From Bradyrhizobium sp. SK17 (GTDB taxonomy: Bacteria > Pseudomonadota > Alphaproteobacteria > Rhizobiales > Xanthobacteraceae), in the NCBI RefSeq assembly GCF_002831585.1, contig NZ_CP025113.1, positions 7,331,001 to 7,395,000 on the forward strand: a stretch of 64,000 nt of DNA, in the 5' to 3' direction. A program made the position numbers and the translations under genes. The notes beneath the pieces are model-generated. The model had not been told where the DNA came from, ran no database searches, and saw nothing but the letters and a program-made list of their open reading frames with translations. This document shows, in pieces, positions 18,276 to 27,216 of the stretch. How positions within the stretch are numbered: position 1 is the stretch's first letter; the number at the start of each line of letters is the position of its first letter.

Positions 18276-18361
18276 CGTCATTGCGAGAGTAGCGAAGCAA
18301 TCCATCGATCCATGCATGCGGAACGATGGATTGCTTCGTCGCTACGCTCCTCGCAATGACG
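18276..18361. repeat. Palindromic intergenic repeat, CGTCATTGCGAG family
   Basis: CGTCATTGCGAGAGTAGCGA with AGCAATCCAT on the left pairs with ATGGATTGCTTCGTCGCTACGCTCCTCGCAATGACG-type sequence on the right. The ~86-bp inverted repeat follows the PHB depolymerase gene. The same family occurs at 27072 and 34314. Confidence 0.9.
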
Positions 18362-18449
18362 AGTGGCGGCTAGTCACGCCTCTTCCCGAGCTATAGTCTC
18401 CCCGGCCACGACGACCCCGCTCTCGAAGAATCGTCCAGGGAGAAACTCC

Positions 18450-19244
18450 ATGCGCGTCCTCACCGGCCTCCGTGCCCTCACGCTCGCCTTGATCGGCGCC
18501 GTCGCCATCACATCAACGGCAAGCGCCGCCGAAGTCCATGTCATGATCTCGGGCGGGTTGACCGCGGCCTACAAGGCGCTGGTGCCGGAGTTCGAGCGCA
18601 AGACCGGGCACAAGGTGGTGACCGCGTTCGGCCCTTCGATGGGTACCACGGCCAACGCGATTCCGGTGCGGCTTGCACGCGGCGAGCCGGCTGACGTGTT
18701 GATCATGGTCGGCTACGCGCTCGGCGACCTGATCAAGCAGGGCAAGGTGGTGGCCGACAGCCGCGTCGACCTGGTGAAATCGCCGATCGGCATCGCGGTC
18801 AAGTCAGGCGCGCCGAAGCCCGACATCGGTTCGGCGGACGGCGTCAAGCAGGCGCTGCTGGCGGCGAAATCGGTCGCCTATTCCGACAGCGCCAGCGGCG
18901 TCTATGTCTCGACCGAGATGTTCGGCAAGCTCGGGATCGCCGACCAGATGAAGGACAAGGCGCGGATGATCCCGGCGACCCCGGTCGGCGAGATCGTCGC
19001 CAAGGGCGAGGCCGAGATCGGCTTGCAGCAGATTTCCGAGTTGAAGCCGGTCAGCGGCATCGACATCGTCGGTCCACTGCCGGAGCCGTTGCAAAAGATC
19101 ACGGTGTTCTCCGCCGGGATCGCGACCGTCTCGAAGCAGCCCGAGGCCGGCAAGGCGCTGATCAGCTTCCTCGCCTCGTCAGATGCCCGCGACGCGCTGG
19201 TGGAGAGCGGACTGGATCCGATTGCCTCGGGTGCCACGCATTAG
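18450..19244 (+). CDS. Molybdate-type (ModA-like) extracellular solute-binding protein
   Basis: A 264-residue periplasmic binding protein of the SBP_bac_11 group. A signal peptide (hydrophobic LTLALIGAVAITSTAS, cleavage after ASAA) is followed by VHVMISGGLTAAYKALVPEF and KTGHKVVTAFGPSMGTTANA, then RLARGEPADVLIMV. ModA proteins bind molybdate, but many relatives in rhizobia bind other ligands and lack permease genes, as here. AGGGAGA lies 6 bp before the ATG at 18450; the longer upstream frame is not needed. Confidence 0.85.
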   Translation: MRVLTGLRALTLALIGAVAITSTASAAEVHVMISGGLTAAYKALVPEFERKTGHKVVTAFGPSMGTTANAIPVRLARGEPADVLIMVGYALGDLIKQGKVVADSRVDLVKSPIGIAVKSGAPKPDIGSADGVKQALLAAKSVAYSDSASGVYVSTEMFGKLGIADQMKDKARMIPATPVGEIVAKGEAEIGLQQISELKPVSGIDIVGPLPEPLQKITVFSAGIATVSKQPEAGKALISFLASSDARDALVESGLDPIASGATH

Positions 19245-19264
19245 CGACGTCCATCCATCTCTCT

Positions 19265-19374
19265 CCCCGTCATCGTGAGGAGCGCGCAGCGCGTCTCGAA
19301 GAATGAATCGGCCGCCGGCGAGGCCATCGACCCTTCGAGACGCGCGCAAGTGCGCGCTCCTCAGGGTGACGGGG
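19265..19374. repeat. Palindromic intergenic repeat, CCCCGTCATCNTGAGGAGCGCGC family
   Basis: CCCCGTCATCGTGAGGAGCG on the left is matched by GCGCTCCTCAGGGTGACGGGG on the right, with internal arms CGTCTCGAAG and CTTCGAGACG. About 110 bp between convergent genes. A second copy is at 22375-22500. Confidence 0.9.
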
Positions 19375-19395
19375 AAAGGTCGACGACTCGGCTTC

Positions 19396-21132
19396 CTACC
19401 GCCAATGATGCGCGCCATAGGCCAGCAGCAGCAGCACGACGAGCGCCAGCAGCAGCGTGGTCGACTTCCAGAACAGCACCGGGTTGCGCTCGATCAGCGG
19501 GGTCGATGACGTCGCCAGATATCTTGCGTTGGGATTGCGCAGGTCGAACAGGAACTCGGAAAAGCTGTCGTAGCGCTTGAGCGGATTGACATGTACGGCA
19601 CGCTCCAGCGTGCCGTCGACCCAGCGGGGGATCTCGCGGCCGCCATGTGCGGCCGGACGATAGAGCAGCCGGTTGAACTCGGATCGGGTGCGGGCGCGCG
19701 CGATCTGCGCGCCATACGGCAAGCGGCCCGTCAGCATCTGATAGGTGACGACGCCAAGCGAGAACAGGTCGGAGCGCGCGGTGCCGCCCTCGCCCAGGAA
19801 ATACTCCGGCGCGGTGTATTGCTGGGTGCCCAGGATGTCGTCGACGCCCGCAGCCGCCGCCTCCGCGACCCCCGCGATCCGGGTCGAGCCGAAATCGATG
19901 ATCTTCACCGTACTTGTTTTGTCGATCATGACGTTGTCGGGCCTGACGTCCTGGTGCAGCATCTCCTTGCGGTGGAACGCGCGCAGCCCTTTCGCGATTT
20001 GCTCGGTGATGTCGCGCACCGTCTCCAGCGACGGCGCAGGGTTGTCGATCATCCACTGCGTCAGGGTCTGGCCGTCGATGTACTCCATCGTGACATAGAG
20101 GAAGTTGCGCCTGCGGGGCGGCAGAAACGGCTTCAGCACATGCGGACTGTCGATCCGCCGCGCGACCCACTCCTCCATCATGAAGCGCTTCAGATAGGCG
20201 CCATCGTCGCGCAGATCGATCGAGGGGATCTTGATCGTGACCGTGGTGCCGCTGTCCTCGTCGACCGCGAGATAGATGTGGCTGCGGTGCGACGCGTGCA
20301 GCTCGCGCACGATGCGGTAGCCGTCGAACAGCATCCTGGCTTCGAGCAGTGGCGGCAGCGGCAGCCCGGTGGGCTGACCGAACACCTCGCCAGCATCGCC
20401 GTCCGGCAATTCGTCGATCCGGATGATCTGCGCGGTGAGATTGTCCGGGCTGCCGTTCTCATACGCCTGTTCGACGATCGATTTCGCGGCGGCGTCGAGG
20501 TCGGCGGCGCCGTCCCGGATCGTCCGCGCCAGTTGCCGCGCCGGGACGTGCTCATAGACGCCGTCGGTCACCAGCAGGAACGTATCGCCGCGCTCGAGCG
20601 GAAGGTTCTGGTAGTCGATCTCGAGCTGCGGGTTCACCCCGAGCGCGCGGCCGAGATAGCTTTGCTGCGACGAGACCACGACGCGGTGGTCGTTGGTGAG
20701 TTGCTCGAGGCTGTTGCCGGCGACGCGGTAGATCCTGCTGTCGCCGACATGGAACAGATGTGCGGTGGTCGACCGGATCACCAGGGCGCTCAGCGTGCAG
20801 ACGTAGCCCTTGTCCTTGTCGTAGGGATTCTGGCTGCGCCGCGTCTGCGCATGCAGCCAGGAATTGGTCGCCTCCAGCACCCGCTGCGCCGAACTCTTCA
20901 CCGACCAGGATTCCGAGGTGCAGTAGTAGTCGGTCAGGAAGCTCTTCACCGCGGACTCCGCAGCGATACGGCTGACGCTGCTCGAGGAGATGCCGTCGGC
21001 GAGCACCACGGCGATGCCCTTCAGGCCGAGCAGCGGCTCGTCGGGGATCAGCACGCCGTGGAAATCCTGATTGGTGTCCTTGCGGCCCTGATCAGAGAAT
21101 TGCCCGACCGATATGTTCAGCGCACGCGGCAT
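19396..21132 (-). CDS. PP2C phosphatase-Ser/Thr kinase fusion protein with C-terminal membrane anchor
   Basis: A 578-residue signalling protein carrying opposed activities. Residues 1-240 are a PP2C phosphatase: KDTNQDFHG, VVLADGIS, HVGDSRIYR, LLVTDGVYEH and GSPDNLTAQI supply the metal-binding Asps (Asp46, Asp190, Asp230). Residues ~268-535 are a protein kinase: Lys301 (VTIKIP), catalytic His393-Gln394-Asp395 (HQD in place of HRD), Asn400, Asp413-Phe-Gly, and APEYF. The usual glycine-rich loop is degenerate (ELHASHRSH). A single helix at about 557-573 leaves a four-residue outer tail. The gene follows the formate/nitrite channel gene by 60 bp, so channel regulation by phosphorylation is plausible. 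Relatives with this architecture are known near nitrate-assimilation genes. Confidence 0.92.
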   Translation of the reverse strand: MPRALNISVGQFSDQGRKDTNQDFHGVLIPDEPLLGLKGIAVVLADGISSSSVSRIAAESAVKSFLTDYYCTSESWSVKSSAQRVLEATNSWLHAQTRRSQNPYDKDKGYVCTLSALVIRSTTAHLFHVGDSRIYRVAGNSLEQLTNDHRVVVSSQQSYLGRALGVNPQLEIDYQNLPLERGDTFLLVTDGVYEHVPARQLARTIRDGAADLDAAAKSIVEQAYENGSPDNLTAQIIRIDELPDGDAGEVFGQPTGLPLPPLLEARMLFDGYRIVRELHASHRSHIYLAVDEDSGTTVTIKIPSIDLRDDGAYLKRFMMEEWVARRIDSPHVLKPFLPPRRRNFLYVTMEYIDGQTLTQWMIDNPAPSLETVRDITEQIAKGLRAFHRKEMLHQDVRPDNVMIDKTSTVKIIDFGSTRIAGVAEAAAAGVDDILGTQQYTAPEYFLGEGGTARSDLFSLGVVTYQMLTGRLPYGAQIARARTRSEFNRLLYRPAAHGGREIPRWVDGTLERAVHVNPLKRYDSFSEFLFDLRNPNARYLATSSTPLIERNPVLFWKSTTLLLALVVLLLLAYGAHHWR

Positions 21133-21192
21133 CGCCTCATGCAGGCCCCATGGATCCCTCCCTGACAGGAGAGACCCATAAGCCGGCCAGGA

Positions 21193-22011
21193 TCAAGCGG
21201 CGAGGCGCTCGCGCTTCGGCGCGGTCTTCACATGCGTCGTGTAGAGCGTGAGCCCGGTGAAGGCGAGGCCGCCGGCGAGGTTGCCGAGCACGGTCGGAAT
21301 CTCGTTCCAGATGAAATAGTCCATGATCGAGAACTTGGCGTGCAGCATCAGCCCGGACGGGAACAGGAACATGTTCACGACCGAATGCTCGAACACCATG
21401 TAGAAGAACACCAGGATCGGCATCCACATCGCGATCACCTTGCCGGGCACCGTGGTGGAGATCATGGCGCCGACGACGCCGGTCGAGACCATCCAGTTGC
21501 AGAGCATGCCGCGGATGAACAGGGTGGCCATGCCCGCCGCGCCATGCGCCGCGTAGCCCAGCGTGCGGCCCTCGCCGATGTTGCCGATCGTCATGCCGAC
21601 CTTGTCGGGCTCCGTCGTGAAGCCGAACGTGGTCACGAACGCCATCATGAAGGCCACCGTGAGCGCGCCGGCGAAATTGCCGATGAAGACGAGGCCCCAA
21701 TTGCGCAGCACGCCGCCGAGCGTGACACCGGGGCGCTTGTCGAGCAGCGCCAGCGGCGAGAGCACGAACACGCCGGTCAAGAGGTCGAAGCCCAGCAGAT
21801 AGAGCATGCAGAAGCCGACCGGGAACAGCAGCGCGCCGATGATCGGCTGCCCGGTGTTGACGTTGATCGTCACGGCGAACCAGGCCGCCAGCGCGAGGAT
21901 CGCGCCGGCCATGTAGGCGCGGATCACGGTGTCGCGCGTCGACATGAAGATCTTGGATTCACCGGCGTCGACCATCTTGGTGACGAATTCGGACGGTGCG
22001 AGATAGGCCAT
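21193..22011 (-). CDS. Formate/nitrite transporter family channel
   Basis: A 272-residue FNT channel (FocA/NirC family), normal length, with six membrane helices. Landmarks are the N-terminal amphipathic MAYLAPSEFVTKMVDAGE, VGFCMLYLLGFDLLTGVF, and VFFYMVFEHSVVNMFLFP, which contains the conserved pore His and H-S-x-x-N-M motif. The family passes formate, nitrite or hydrosulfide anions. The start at 22011 has AAGGGGA upstream; the longer frame reaching 22353 is not membrane-like. It is first of a two-gene unit with the phosphatase-kinase. Confidence 0.93.
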   Translation of the reverse strand: MAYLAPSEFVTKMVDAGESKIFMSTRDTVIRAYMAGAILALAAWFAVTINVNTGQPIIGALLFPVGFCMLYLLGFDLLTGVFVLSPLALLDKRPGVTLGGVLRNWGLVFIGNFAGALTVAFMMAFVTTFGFTTEPDKVGMTIGNIGEGRTLGYAAHGAAGMATLFIRGMLCNWMVSTGVVGAMISTTVPGKVIAMWMPILVFFYMVFEHSVVNMFLFPSGLMLHAKFSIMDYFIWNEIPTVLGNLAGGLAFTGLTLYTTHVKTAPKRERLAA

Positions 22012-22374
22012 TCGTAAAATCCCCTTGCACAATTCGGCCGCGCCGGTTGCCTGCCGGAAGCGACGCGGGTTGATTGAAACGCTCATCCGTCCGGGGAGAT
22101 GGGAGATCAACGATTGCTCGAGGCGCCCGGGCAAGGCGCCTTGATCCCCTCGCCGCGGCCAGCACTGGCCTCGGCAAAATCCGGAGAACGGCAGTCGTCG
22201 TTGACTGGTGCAATCAAAAGCAATGGATGTGCCAACCGAAGACGCTGGCCGCCAGGACCAAAAATCGTTCCCGCACAATAGCTTATCGAGTCGGCACGGA
22301 AGCCGGCCGGCGCGATGGCGTCGATTTATGCAGCTTGCACAGATGTCGCCCAAGAGATCTGCGCCTATCCATCT
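22012..22374. other. Upstream region of the FNT-kinase unit
   Basis: This gene-free stretch should hold the promoter for the channel and phosphatase-kinase genes. I see no convincing FNR/FixK half-site pair (TTGAT-N4-ATCAA) or other operator by eye. Confidence 0.4.
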
Positions 22375-22500
22375 CCGTCATCCTGAGGAGCGCGCAGCGC
22401 GTCTCGAAGGATCGACGGCCCCGCCGGTGGCCGATTCATCCGTCGAGGCTCGCCCAGCGGCGCAATTGCGCCGCAAGGCTCGCACCCCAGGATGACGGGG
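22375..22500. repeat. Palindromic intergenic repeat, second copy of the family at 19265
   Basis: CCGTCATCCTGAGGAGCGCG then CAGCGCGTCTCGAAGGATCG on the left, and CGGATGAT-type CCAGGATGACGGGG on the right with an inner GGCGCAATTGCGCC palindrome. About 126 bp. The two copies bracket the channel/phosphatase-kinase genes. Confidence 0.88.
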
Positions 22501-22515
22501 AAAGGTCGATGCGCG

Positions 22516-23313
22516 CTACTTCACCTCGGTGCGAACCGGCGTGTCCTTCAGCCCATTGTTGTCATAGGCCTTGCGTAACGTGCCGTTGGCAATCGCTTGC
22601 GTCATGAACTTGGTGACGAAGGCGGCAGCCAGCGGATGGTCGAGCGGCACCGCGACCGCGGTGACGGTCTGCTTGAAGGTCTCGTCCAGCACCCGCGTGC
22701 CCGGAATCTTCCTGGCCATCGCGTTGAGCTGATCGCGCGACAGCGCGAACGCGTCGATCTCGCCGTTGTTCAGGAGATTGAAGATCTCGTCATAGGTCTG
22801 ATAGCCGGTGACCTTGGCGTGCTTGAGATGCGCGATCGCACCGCGCATCGTCGTTGTGGCATTGACGGCCGCGACCTTGACGCCGTCCTGGTCGAGCGCG
22901 GCGAAGTTCGTGATCGCGGAGCCCGGCTTGACGATATAGGTGGCGTCGGCGACCTCGTAAATCGGACCGAAGCTCATCTTGGTCTCGCGCTCGGCATCCT
23001 TGGGCAGGAAGGTGACGTCCCAGGTCTGCTTCGCCGCCGTGTCGGTGATCTGGCCGGAGTTCTGGTGCACGACATATTCGACGGGGACGCCGAGTTGCGC
23101 CGCCATCTCCCTGCCGAGATCGACGGGAACGCCGGCATAGCCGCTCGCGGTCCTGGTCGACCAGAACGCGCCACCGGCCGGACTGATCGCGATCGCGACC
23201 CGGAGCTTGCAGGTCGGCGCGATCTGATCGGTCAAGGCGTCGGCATTGGCTGCTGTGGCCATCATAGTCACTCCCAGAACGAGGCCAGCCAGACGCAGCG
23301 TGCGAAACGACAT
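22516..23313 (-). CDS. Amino-acid-type ABC substrate-binding protein (family 3)
   Basis: A 265-residue periplasmic binding protein (SBP_bac_3). The signal peptide is MSFRTLRLAGLVLGVTMM with cleavage after ANA. The mature part has CKLRVAIAISPAGG, GYAGVPVDLGREMAAQLGV and WDVTFLPKDAERETKMSFGP, then TTTMRGAIAHLK. Family members bind polar amino acids or opines; the ligand is not readable. GGAGGAC precedes the ATG at 23313. No permease gene is adjacent. Confidence 0.88.
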   Translation of the reverse strand: MSFRTLRLAGLVLGVTMMATAANADALTDQIAPTCKLRVAIAISPAGGAFWSTRTASGYAGVPVDLGREMAAQLGVPVEYVVHQNSGQITDTAAKQTWDVTFLPKDAERETKMSFGPIYEVADATYIVKPGSAITNFAALDQDGVKVAAVNATTTMRGAIAHLKHAKVTGYQTYDEIFNLLNNGEIDAFALSRDQLNAMARKIPGTRVLDETFKQTVTAVAVPLDHPLAAAFVTKFMTQAIANGTLRKAYDNNGLKDTPVRTEVK

Positions 23314-23446
23314 CGGACGTCCTCCACGCCGGGTCGCGCGCCCGGCCGGTTGTTGGTCCGGCGACTTGTAGCCCAGCCCTGCGACAGCGGCCAGCCGCCA
23401 GCCCCGCGCTGGCGGAGGGCCGCTCAGTGGAGCGACGAATAGCTCG

Positions 23447-24649
23447 TCAGCCGGCCTGCGAGGCCGGGGTGCGGATCTCGCGCGGCAGGATGATCGCGGC
23501 GGCGATCGCCAGCAGGCAAAGCGCTGCGAACGCACGCAACATCATCGCGAAGCCGCCCTGGTCGTACAGCCAGGCCACCAGGCCGACCGAGGCGCCGGCC
23601 GCGGTGAAGCCGACGAAATAGCGCACCGCATAGGCCCGCGAGCGCCATTCCTCCGTGGTGTACTTGCCGACCATCGCGTCATTCACCGTCACCTGGCCGA
23701 ACGCACCCATCACGATGCCGATCGAGACCAGGATCAGCGGCAGATTGGACAGGCTCGCCGCCAGATAGAGGAACGGCGCCAGCAGGAACGACAGCGGCAG
23801 CGCCACCGTCTTCAGCGAATGCTTATCGAGCAGCTTGCCGATCGTGTACTGCGTCATCGCGCCGAATACATAGACCCCGGCCGCGATCACGCCGAGCAGC
23901 GCCGGACTCTTGGTCAGGTCGGCGAGCCGTTCAGCAAACAGTTTTGGCAGCGCCACCGTCACCGCGTTGAACGTGGTCGAGATCGCGATCACCACGATCA
24001 GCAGCGACAGCACCACCCGCCACATGTCTTCCTTGGCGACGCGCACCTGGGCGGCGGCCTGTTTCGAGCCCTTGCGGTCCTCATGCACCACCGTCATCGC
24101 GAACGCGATGCCGATCAGCACGGTGACGATTCCGGGGATGAAGAAGGCCCAGCGCCAGCCGAGATACTGGCCAACGATGCCGGTGACCAGCGCCGACGAG
24201 GCGACGCCGAGATTGCCCCAGACGCCGTTGATCCCCATCTGCGCGCCGAGCTTCTCGGCATAGGACACGATCATCGCGGTGCCGACCGGATGGTAGATCG
24301 AGGCAAAGATGCCGATCGCAAGCAACGCAGCGCCGAGTTGCAGCGGCGTCTGCACGAAGCCGACCGAGATCATCGACAGGCCGATGCCGACGAAGAAGAT
24401 CACCATCATGTGGCGGCGGCTCCAGCGGTCGCCGAGCCAGCCGGTGATCAGCGAGCCGGCGCCGAAGGCGATGAAGCCCGGCGTCGCGTAGGGCAACAGC
24501 TCCGAATAGGCCATGCCGAGCGCCGGGCCCATGATGATGACGGCGGCGGCGAAGATCAGCATCGAATAGTGATCGATGAAATGGGCGGCGTTGACGAAGC
24601 AGATCACCCGGCTGGGACTGTTGGTCTGGCTATTCGCTGGACTGTTCAT
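23447..24649 (-). CDS. Major facilitator superfamily transporter
   Basis: A 400-residue inner-membrane transporter with about 12 hydrophobic helices. The loop 2-3 signature GWLGDRWSRRHMM and the repeat YTIGKLLDKHS in the second half mark the MFS fold. VICFVNAAHFIDHYSMLIFA resembles fosmidomycin/cyanate-type exporters. The start at 24649 begins the natural polar N-terminus. The gene is divergent from an AraC regulator 76-85 bp away, a common arrangement for a regulator-controlled efflux or uptake gene. Confidence 0.9.
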   Translation of the reverse strand: MNSPANSQTNSPSRVICFVNAAHFIDHYSMLIFAAAVIIMGPALGMAYSELLPYATPGFIAFGAGSLITGWLGDRWSRRHMMVIFFVGIGLSMISVGFVQTPLQLGAALLAIGIFASIYHPVGTAMIVSYAEKLGAQMGINGVWGNLGVASSALVTGIVGQYLGWRWAFFIPGIVTVLIGIAFAMTVVHEDRKGSKQAAAQVRVAKEDMWRVVLSLLIVVIAISTTFNAVTVALPKLFAERLADLTKSPALLGVIAAGVYVFGAMTQYTIGKLLDKHSLKTVALPLSFLLAPFLYLAASLSNLPLILVSIGIVMGAFGQVTVNDAMVGKYTTEEWRSRAYAVRYFVGFTAAGASVGLVAWLYDQGGFAMMLRAFAALCLLAIAAAIILPREIRTPASQAG

Positions 24650-24734
24650 GGGCAGATCTTTCACTGGTCTCTCACGCGATTCTTCAATTGCTTGGAAATA
24701 GGTTATAGGTGCTTGTCCTGACGGGATGTCGCCA

Positions 24735-25535
24735 ATGAATATCGCTAAACCGCCAATCAGAGCCCTCCACCAGGACCGGCGCGTCACCGGCGATGGCGTG
24801 CACATGGTCGCGCGCAGTTACCAGAAGGGCATCCGTCTCGAGGCACACATGCACCGCGAGGCCCAGCTGGTCTATGCCGTCAGCGGCACCATGCAGGTGA
24901 CCACGCCGAAGGGGCGCTGGCTGGTGCCGCCGGACCGCGCGGTCTGGGTCCCCGCCCTGCTCGCGCACGCGATCGACGTGCTCGCCGACATCGAGATGCG
25001 CACGCTCTACTTCGACCAGACCTGGCTCGCGCGCGAGACGCGCAGCACAAGCCTCGACCACGAGTTCGTGGTGCGGGTCTCGCCGCTGGTGCATCAGGCG
25101 ATCCTTGCGCTGTTCGACACCCCATGCGGGCGCGAGCGCACCGATCTGCTGATCAGGCTGGTGATGCTGGAACTGCACCAGGCCGAGGATTCCGCGACCT
25201 TCATCCCGCTGCCGCAGGAGCCGCGCTGCCGCCGCGCCGCCGACATCGTGCTGGCCGACCCGACCAAGGACCATGAGATCGATGCGCTGGCGCGCACGGT
25301 CGGCACTTCGGCGCGGACGCTGTCGCGGCTGTTCACGGCGGAGACGCAACTCTCGTTCAAGAGCTGGTGCCAGCGCGCCCGCATCGCGGCTGCGATCGAG
25401 CGGCTGTCGACCAACGCGAACGCGTCGATCAAGCAGGTCGCCTCCGACCTCGGTTATGCCAGCGTACCGGCATTTTCCCATGCGTTCCGCCAGGTGACAG
25501 GCAAGACACCGACCGCGTTCGCGGAGAAAACGTGA
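24735..25535 (+). CDS. AraC family transcriptional regulator
   Basis: A regulator of about 266 residues. The N-terminal cupin-like effector domain contains HMHREAQLVYAVSGTMQV and WLVPPDRAVWVPA (an H-x-H-x5-Q ligand-pocket pattern). The C-terminal AraC helix-turn-helix pair is TVGTSARTLSRLFTAETQLS and VASDLGYASVPAFSHAFRQV, then TGKTPTAFAEK. Starts at 24735 and 24726 are both possible. It probably controls the divergent MFS gene; the shared 24650-24734 region would hold the operator. Confidence 0.92.
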   Translation: MNIAKPPIRALHQDRRVTGDGVHMVARSYQKGIRLEAHMHREAQLVYAVSGTMQVTTPKGRWLVPPDRAVWVPALLAHAIDVLADIEMRTLYFDQTWLARETRSTSLDHEFVVRVSPLVHQAILALFDTPCGRERTDLLIRLVMLELHQAEDSATFIPLPQEPRCRRAADIVLADPTKDHEIDALARTVGTSARTLSRLFTAETQLSFKSWCQRARIAAAIERLSTNANASIKQVASDLGYASVPAFSHAFRQVTGKTPTAFAEKT

Positions 25536-25705
25536 ACGCGGTTTGTCACCGGGCGCAGCCAAGACGAATGATAAGGCGAATTATACCGTTGTCGCGCTGC
25601 GACATATTTCCGTACGATCCATGCGCTTGATTGCAGTCCTCCCGACCTTAAATCCCGTGTAAGGTCCGGCTTCACTGAATGCGACCCGCTGGATACGACC
25701 TGCTC

Positions 25706-27052
25706 ATGGCCAACGCCTTCTTCTCCGATCTGCTCTCGACGATTTCCGAACGCGGCCGCGTCCTGCTCGGCCGCGCCAGTCCCGCCGACGACAAGCAGGA
25801 TGCTTCCGAACTGCTGGAATTGTGCGAGGCGCTGCTGTCCGGACGCGGCGAGGCCTCCGGGACGGCGATGGCGCGCGAGGTGCTCGATCGCTACCACCAC
25901 CTCGACGCCGCCGGCCGGCTGTCGTTCTTCCAGACGCTGGCGCGCGATTTCGGCCCCGATCACGCCAGGCTGGCGCAGGCGATCGAAAGCTGGCGCGCCA
26001 ATGGCAAGGACGCCAGCGACCTGCATTTCGCCTCCGAGCCGCGCCGCCAGGAATTGATCCGCCGGCTCAATCGGGCGCCGGGCGGCACCGGCGAGCTGGT
26101 GTCGATGCGGTCGGATCTGCTTTCATTGATGAAGGGCAACAAGGACCTCGCCGCGTTCGATCGCGACGTGGTGCATCTGCTCTCATCCTGGTTCAACAGG
26201 GGATTCCTCGTGCTGCGCAGGATAGACTGGTCGTCGCCGGCCAATATTCTGGAGAAGATCATCCGCTACGAGGCCGTGCACGAGATCCGCGACTGGGACG
26301 ATCTGCGCCGCCGCATCGATCCGGTGGATCGGCGCTGCTACGCCTTCTTCCACCCGGCGCTGGCCGACGAGCCCTTGATCTTCGTCGAGGTCGCACTGAC
26401 CGAAGCCATTCCGGGCGCGATCGCGCCGCTGCTTGCCGAAGAGCGCGAGCCGGTGCCGGTCGAGAAGGCGCGCACCGCGGTGTTCTATTCGATCTCCAAC
26501 ACCCAGCGCGGCCTTGGCGGCATCTCCTTTGGCAGCTTCCTGATCAAGCAGGTGGTCGAGGAACTGCGCCGCGAATTGCCCAAGCTCGACACTTTCGTGA
26601 CGCTGTCACCGGTGCCGGGCTTCATGCAGTGGGTCAAGCAGGCCGACGACGTGCCGCTGTCAGATGAAGACCGGCAACTGCTGGAAAGCCTCGGCAAGCC
26701 CGACTGGTCCGAGAACGCCGAACTCGCGACGCAACTGCGCGCCGTACTGGAGCCGCTTGCCGCCTACTACTTCCTGAAGGCGCGCACGCCGAAGGGACGC
26801 TTGATCGATTCGGTGGCGCGGTTCCATCTCGGCAATGGCGCGCGGCTGGAGCGGATCAACTGGCTCGGCGACCTCTCGCCCAAGGGGCTGCGCGAATCCG
26901 CCGGCGTCATGGTCAACTATCTCTATCGCCTCGACGACATCGAGAAGAACCACGAGGCCTACGCCAACAATGGCGATGTGATCGCCTCCAGCGCGGTGAA
27001 GAAGCTGCTGAAGGGCGAAGGCCGGCGGCTGCTGGATATGAGGTTGTCGTAA
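25706..27052 (+). CDS. Malonyl-CoA decarboxylase
   Basis: MCD converts malonyl-CoA to acetyl-CoA and CO2, in malonate use or in preventing malonyl-CoA build-up. The product of about 448 residues has the all-helical N-terminal domain (residues ~1-150) and the GNAT-like catalytic domain: FYSISNTQRGLGGISFGSF, VTLSPVPGFMQW with the candidate catalytic Ser, and ARFHLGNGARLERINWLGDL with the candidate His. This length and order match rhizobial MatA/human MCD. The ATG at 25706 is the usual start; 25679 adds nine residues. No mat operon partners (MatB synthetase, MatC carrier) are adjacent. Confidence 0.92.
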   Translation: MANAFFSDLLSTISERGRVLLGRASPADDKQDASELLELCEALLSGRGEASGTAMAREVLDRYHHLDAAGRLSFFQTLARDFGPDHARLAQAIESWRANGKDASDLHFASEPRRQELIRRLNRAPGGTGELVSMRSDLLSLMKGNKDLAAFDRDVVHLLSSWFNRGFLVLRRIDWSSPANILEKIIRYEAVHEIRDWDDLRRRIDPVDRRCYAFFHPALADEPLIFVEVALTEAIPGAIAPLLAEEREPVPVEKARTAVFYSISNTQRGLGGISFGSFLIKQVVEELRRELPKLDTFVTLSPVPGFMQWVKQADDVPLSDEDRQLLESLGKPDWSENAELATQLRAVLEPLAAYYFLKARTPKGRLIDSVARFHLGNGARLERINWLGDLSPKGLRESAGVMVNYLYRLDDIEKNHEAYANNGDVIASSAVKKLLKGEGRRLLDMRLS

Positions 27053-27071
27053 GCAGCAGCCGCACTTTCCA

Positions 27072-27189
27072 CGTCATTGCGTGCCAACGGGTCGCGCGCA
27101 CGCGCGCCCGATCACAGGCTCCGCGAAGCAATCCATAGTTCCGCACCGGCAGCATAAATTGCTTCGTCGCTTTGCTCCTCGCAATGACG
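27072..27189. repeat. Palindromic intergenic repeat, CGTCATTGCGAG family
   Basis: The left arm CGTCATTGC plus GCGAAGCAATCCATAG is matched by AATTGCTTCGTCGC and GCTCCTCGCAATGACG on the right. About 118 bp. Its middle is expanded by a GCGCGCACGCGCGC block compared with the copy at 18276. Confidence 0.85.
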
Positions 27190-27216
27190 ACATAGCTTCT
27201 CGAGCCAGCACTTCCG

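Noticed and set aside
22012..22353. 114-residue N-terminal extension of the formate/nitrite channel
   Set aside because: Extension is Arg/Pro-rich and unlike the family, whereas the ATG at 22011 has a good ribosome site and begins the conserved amphipathic helix.
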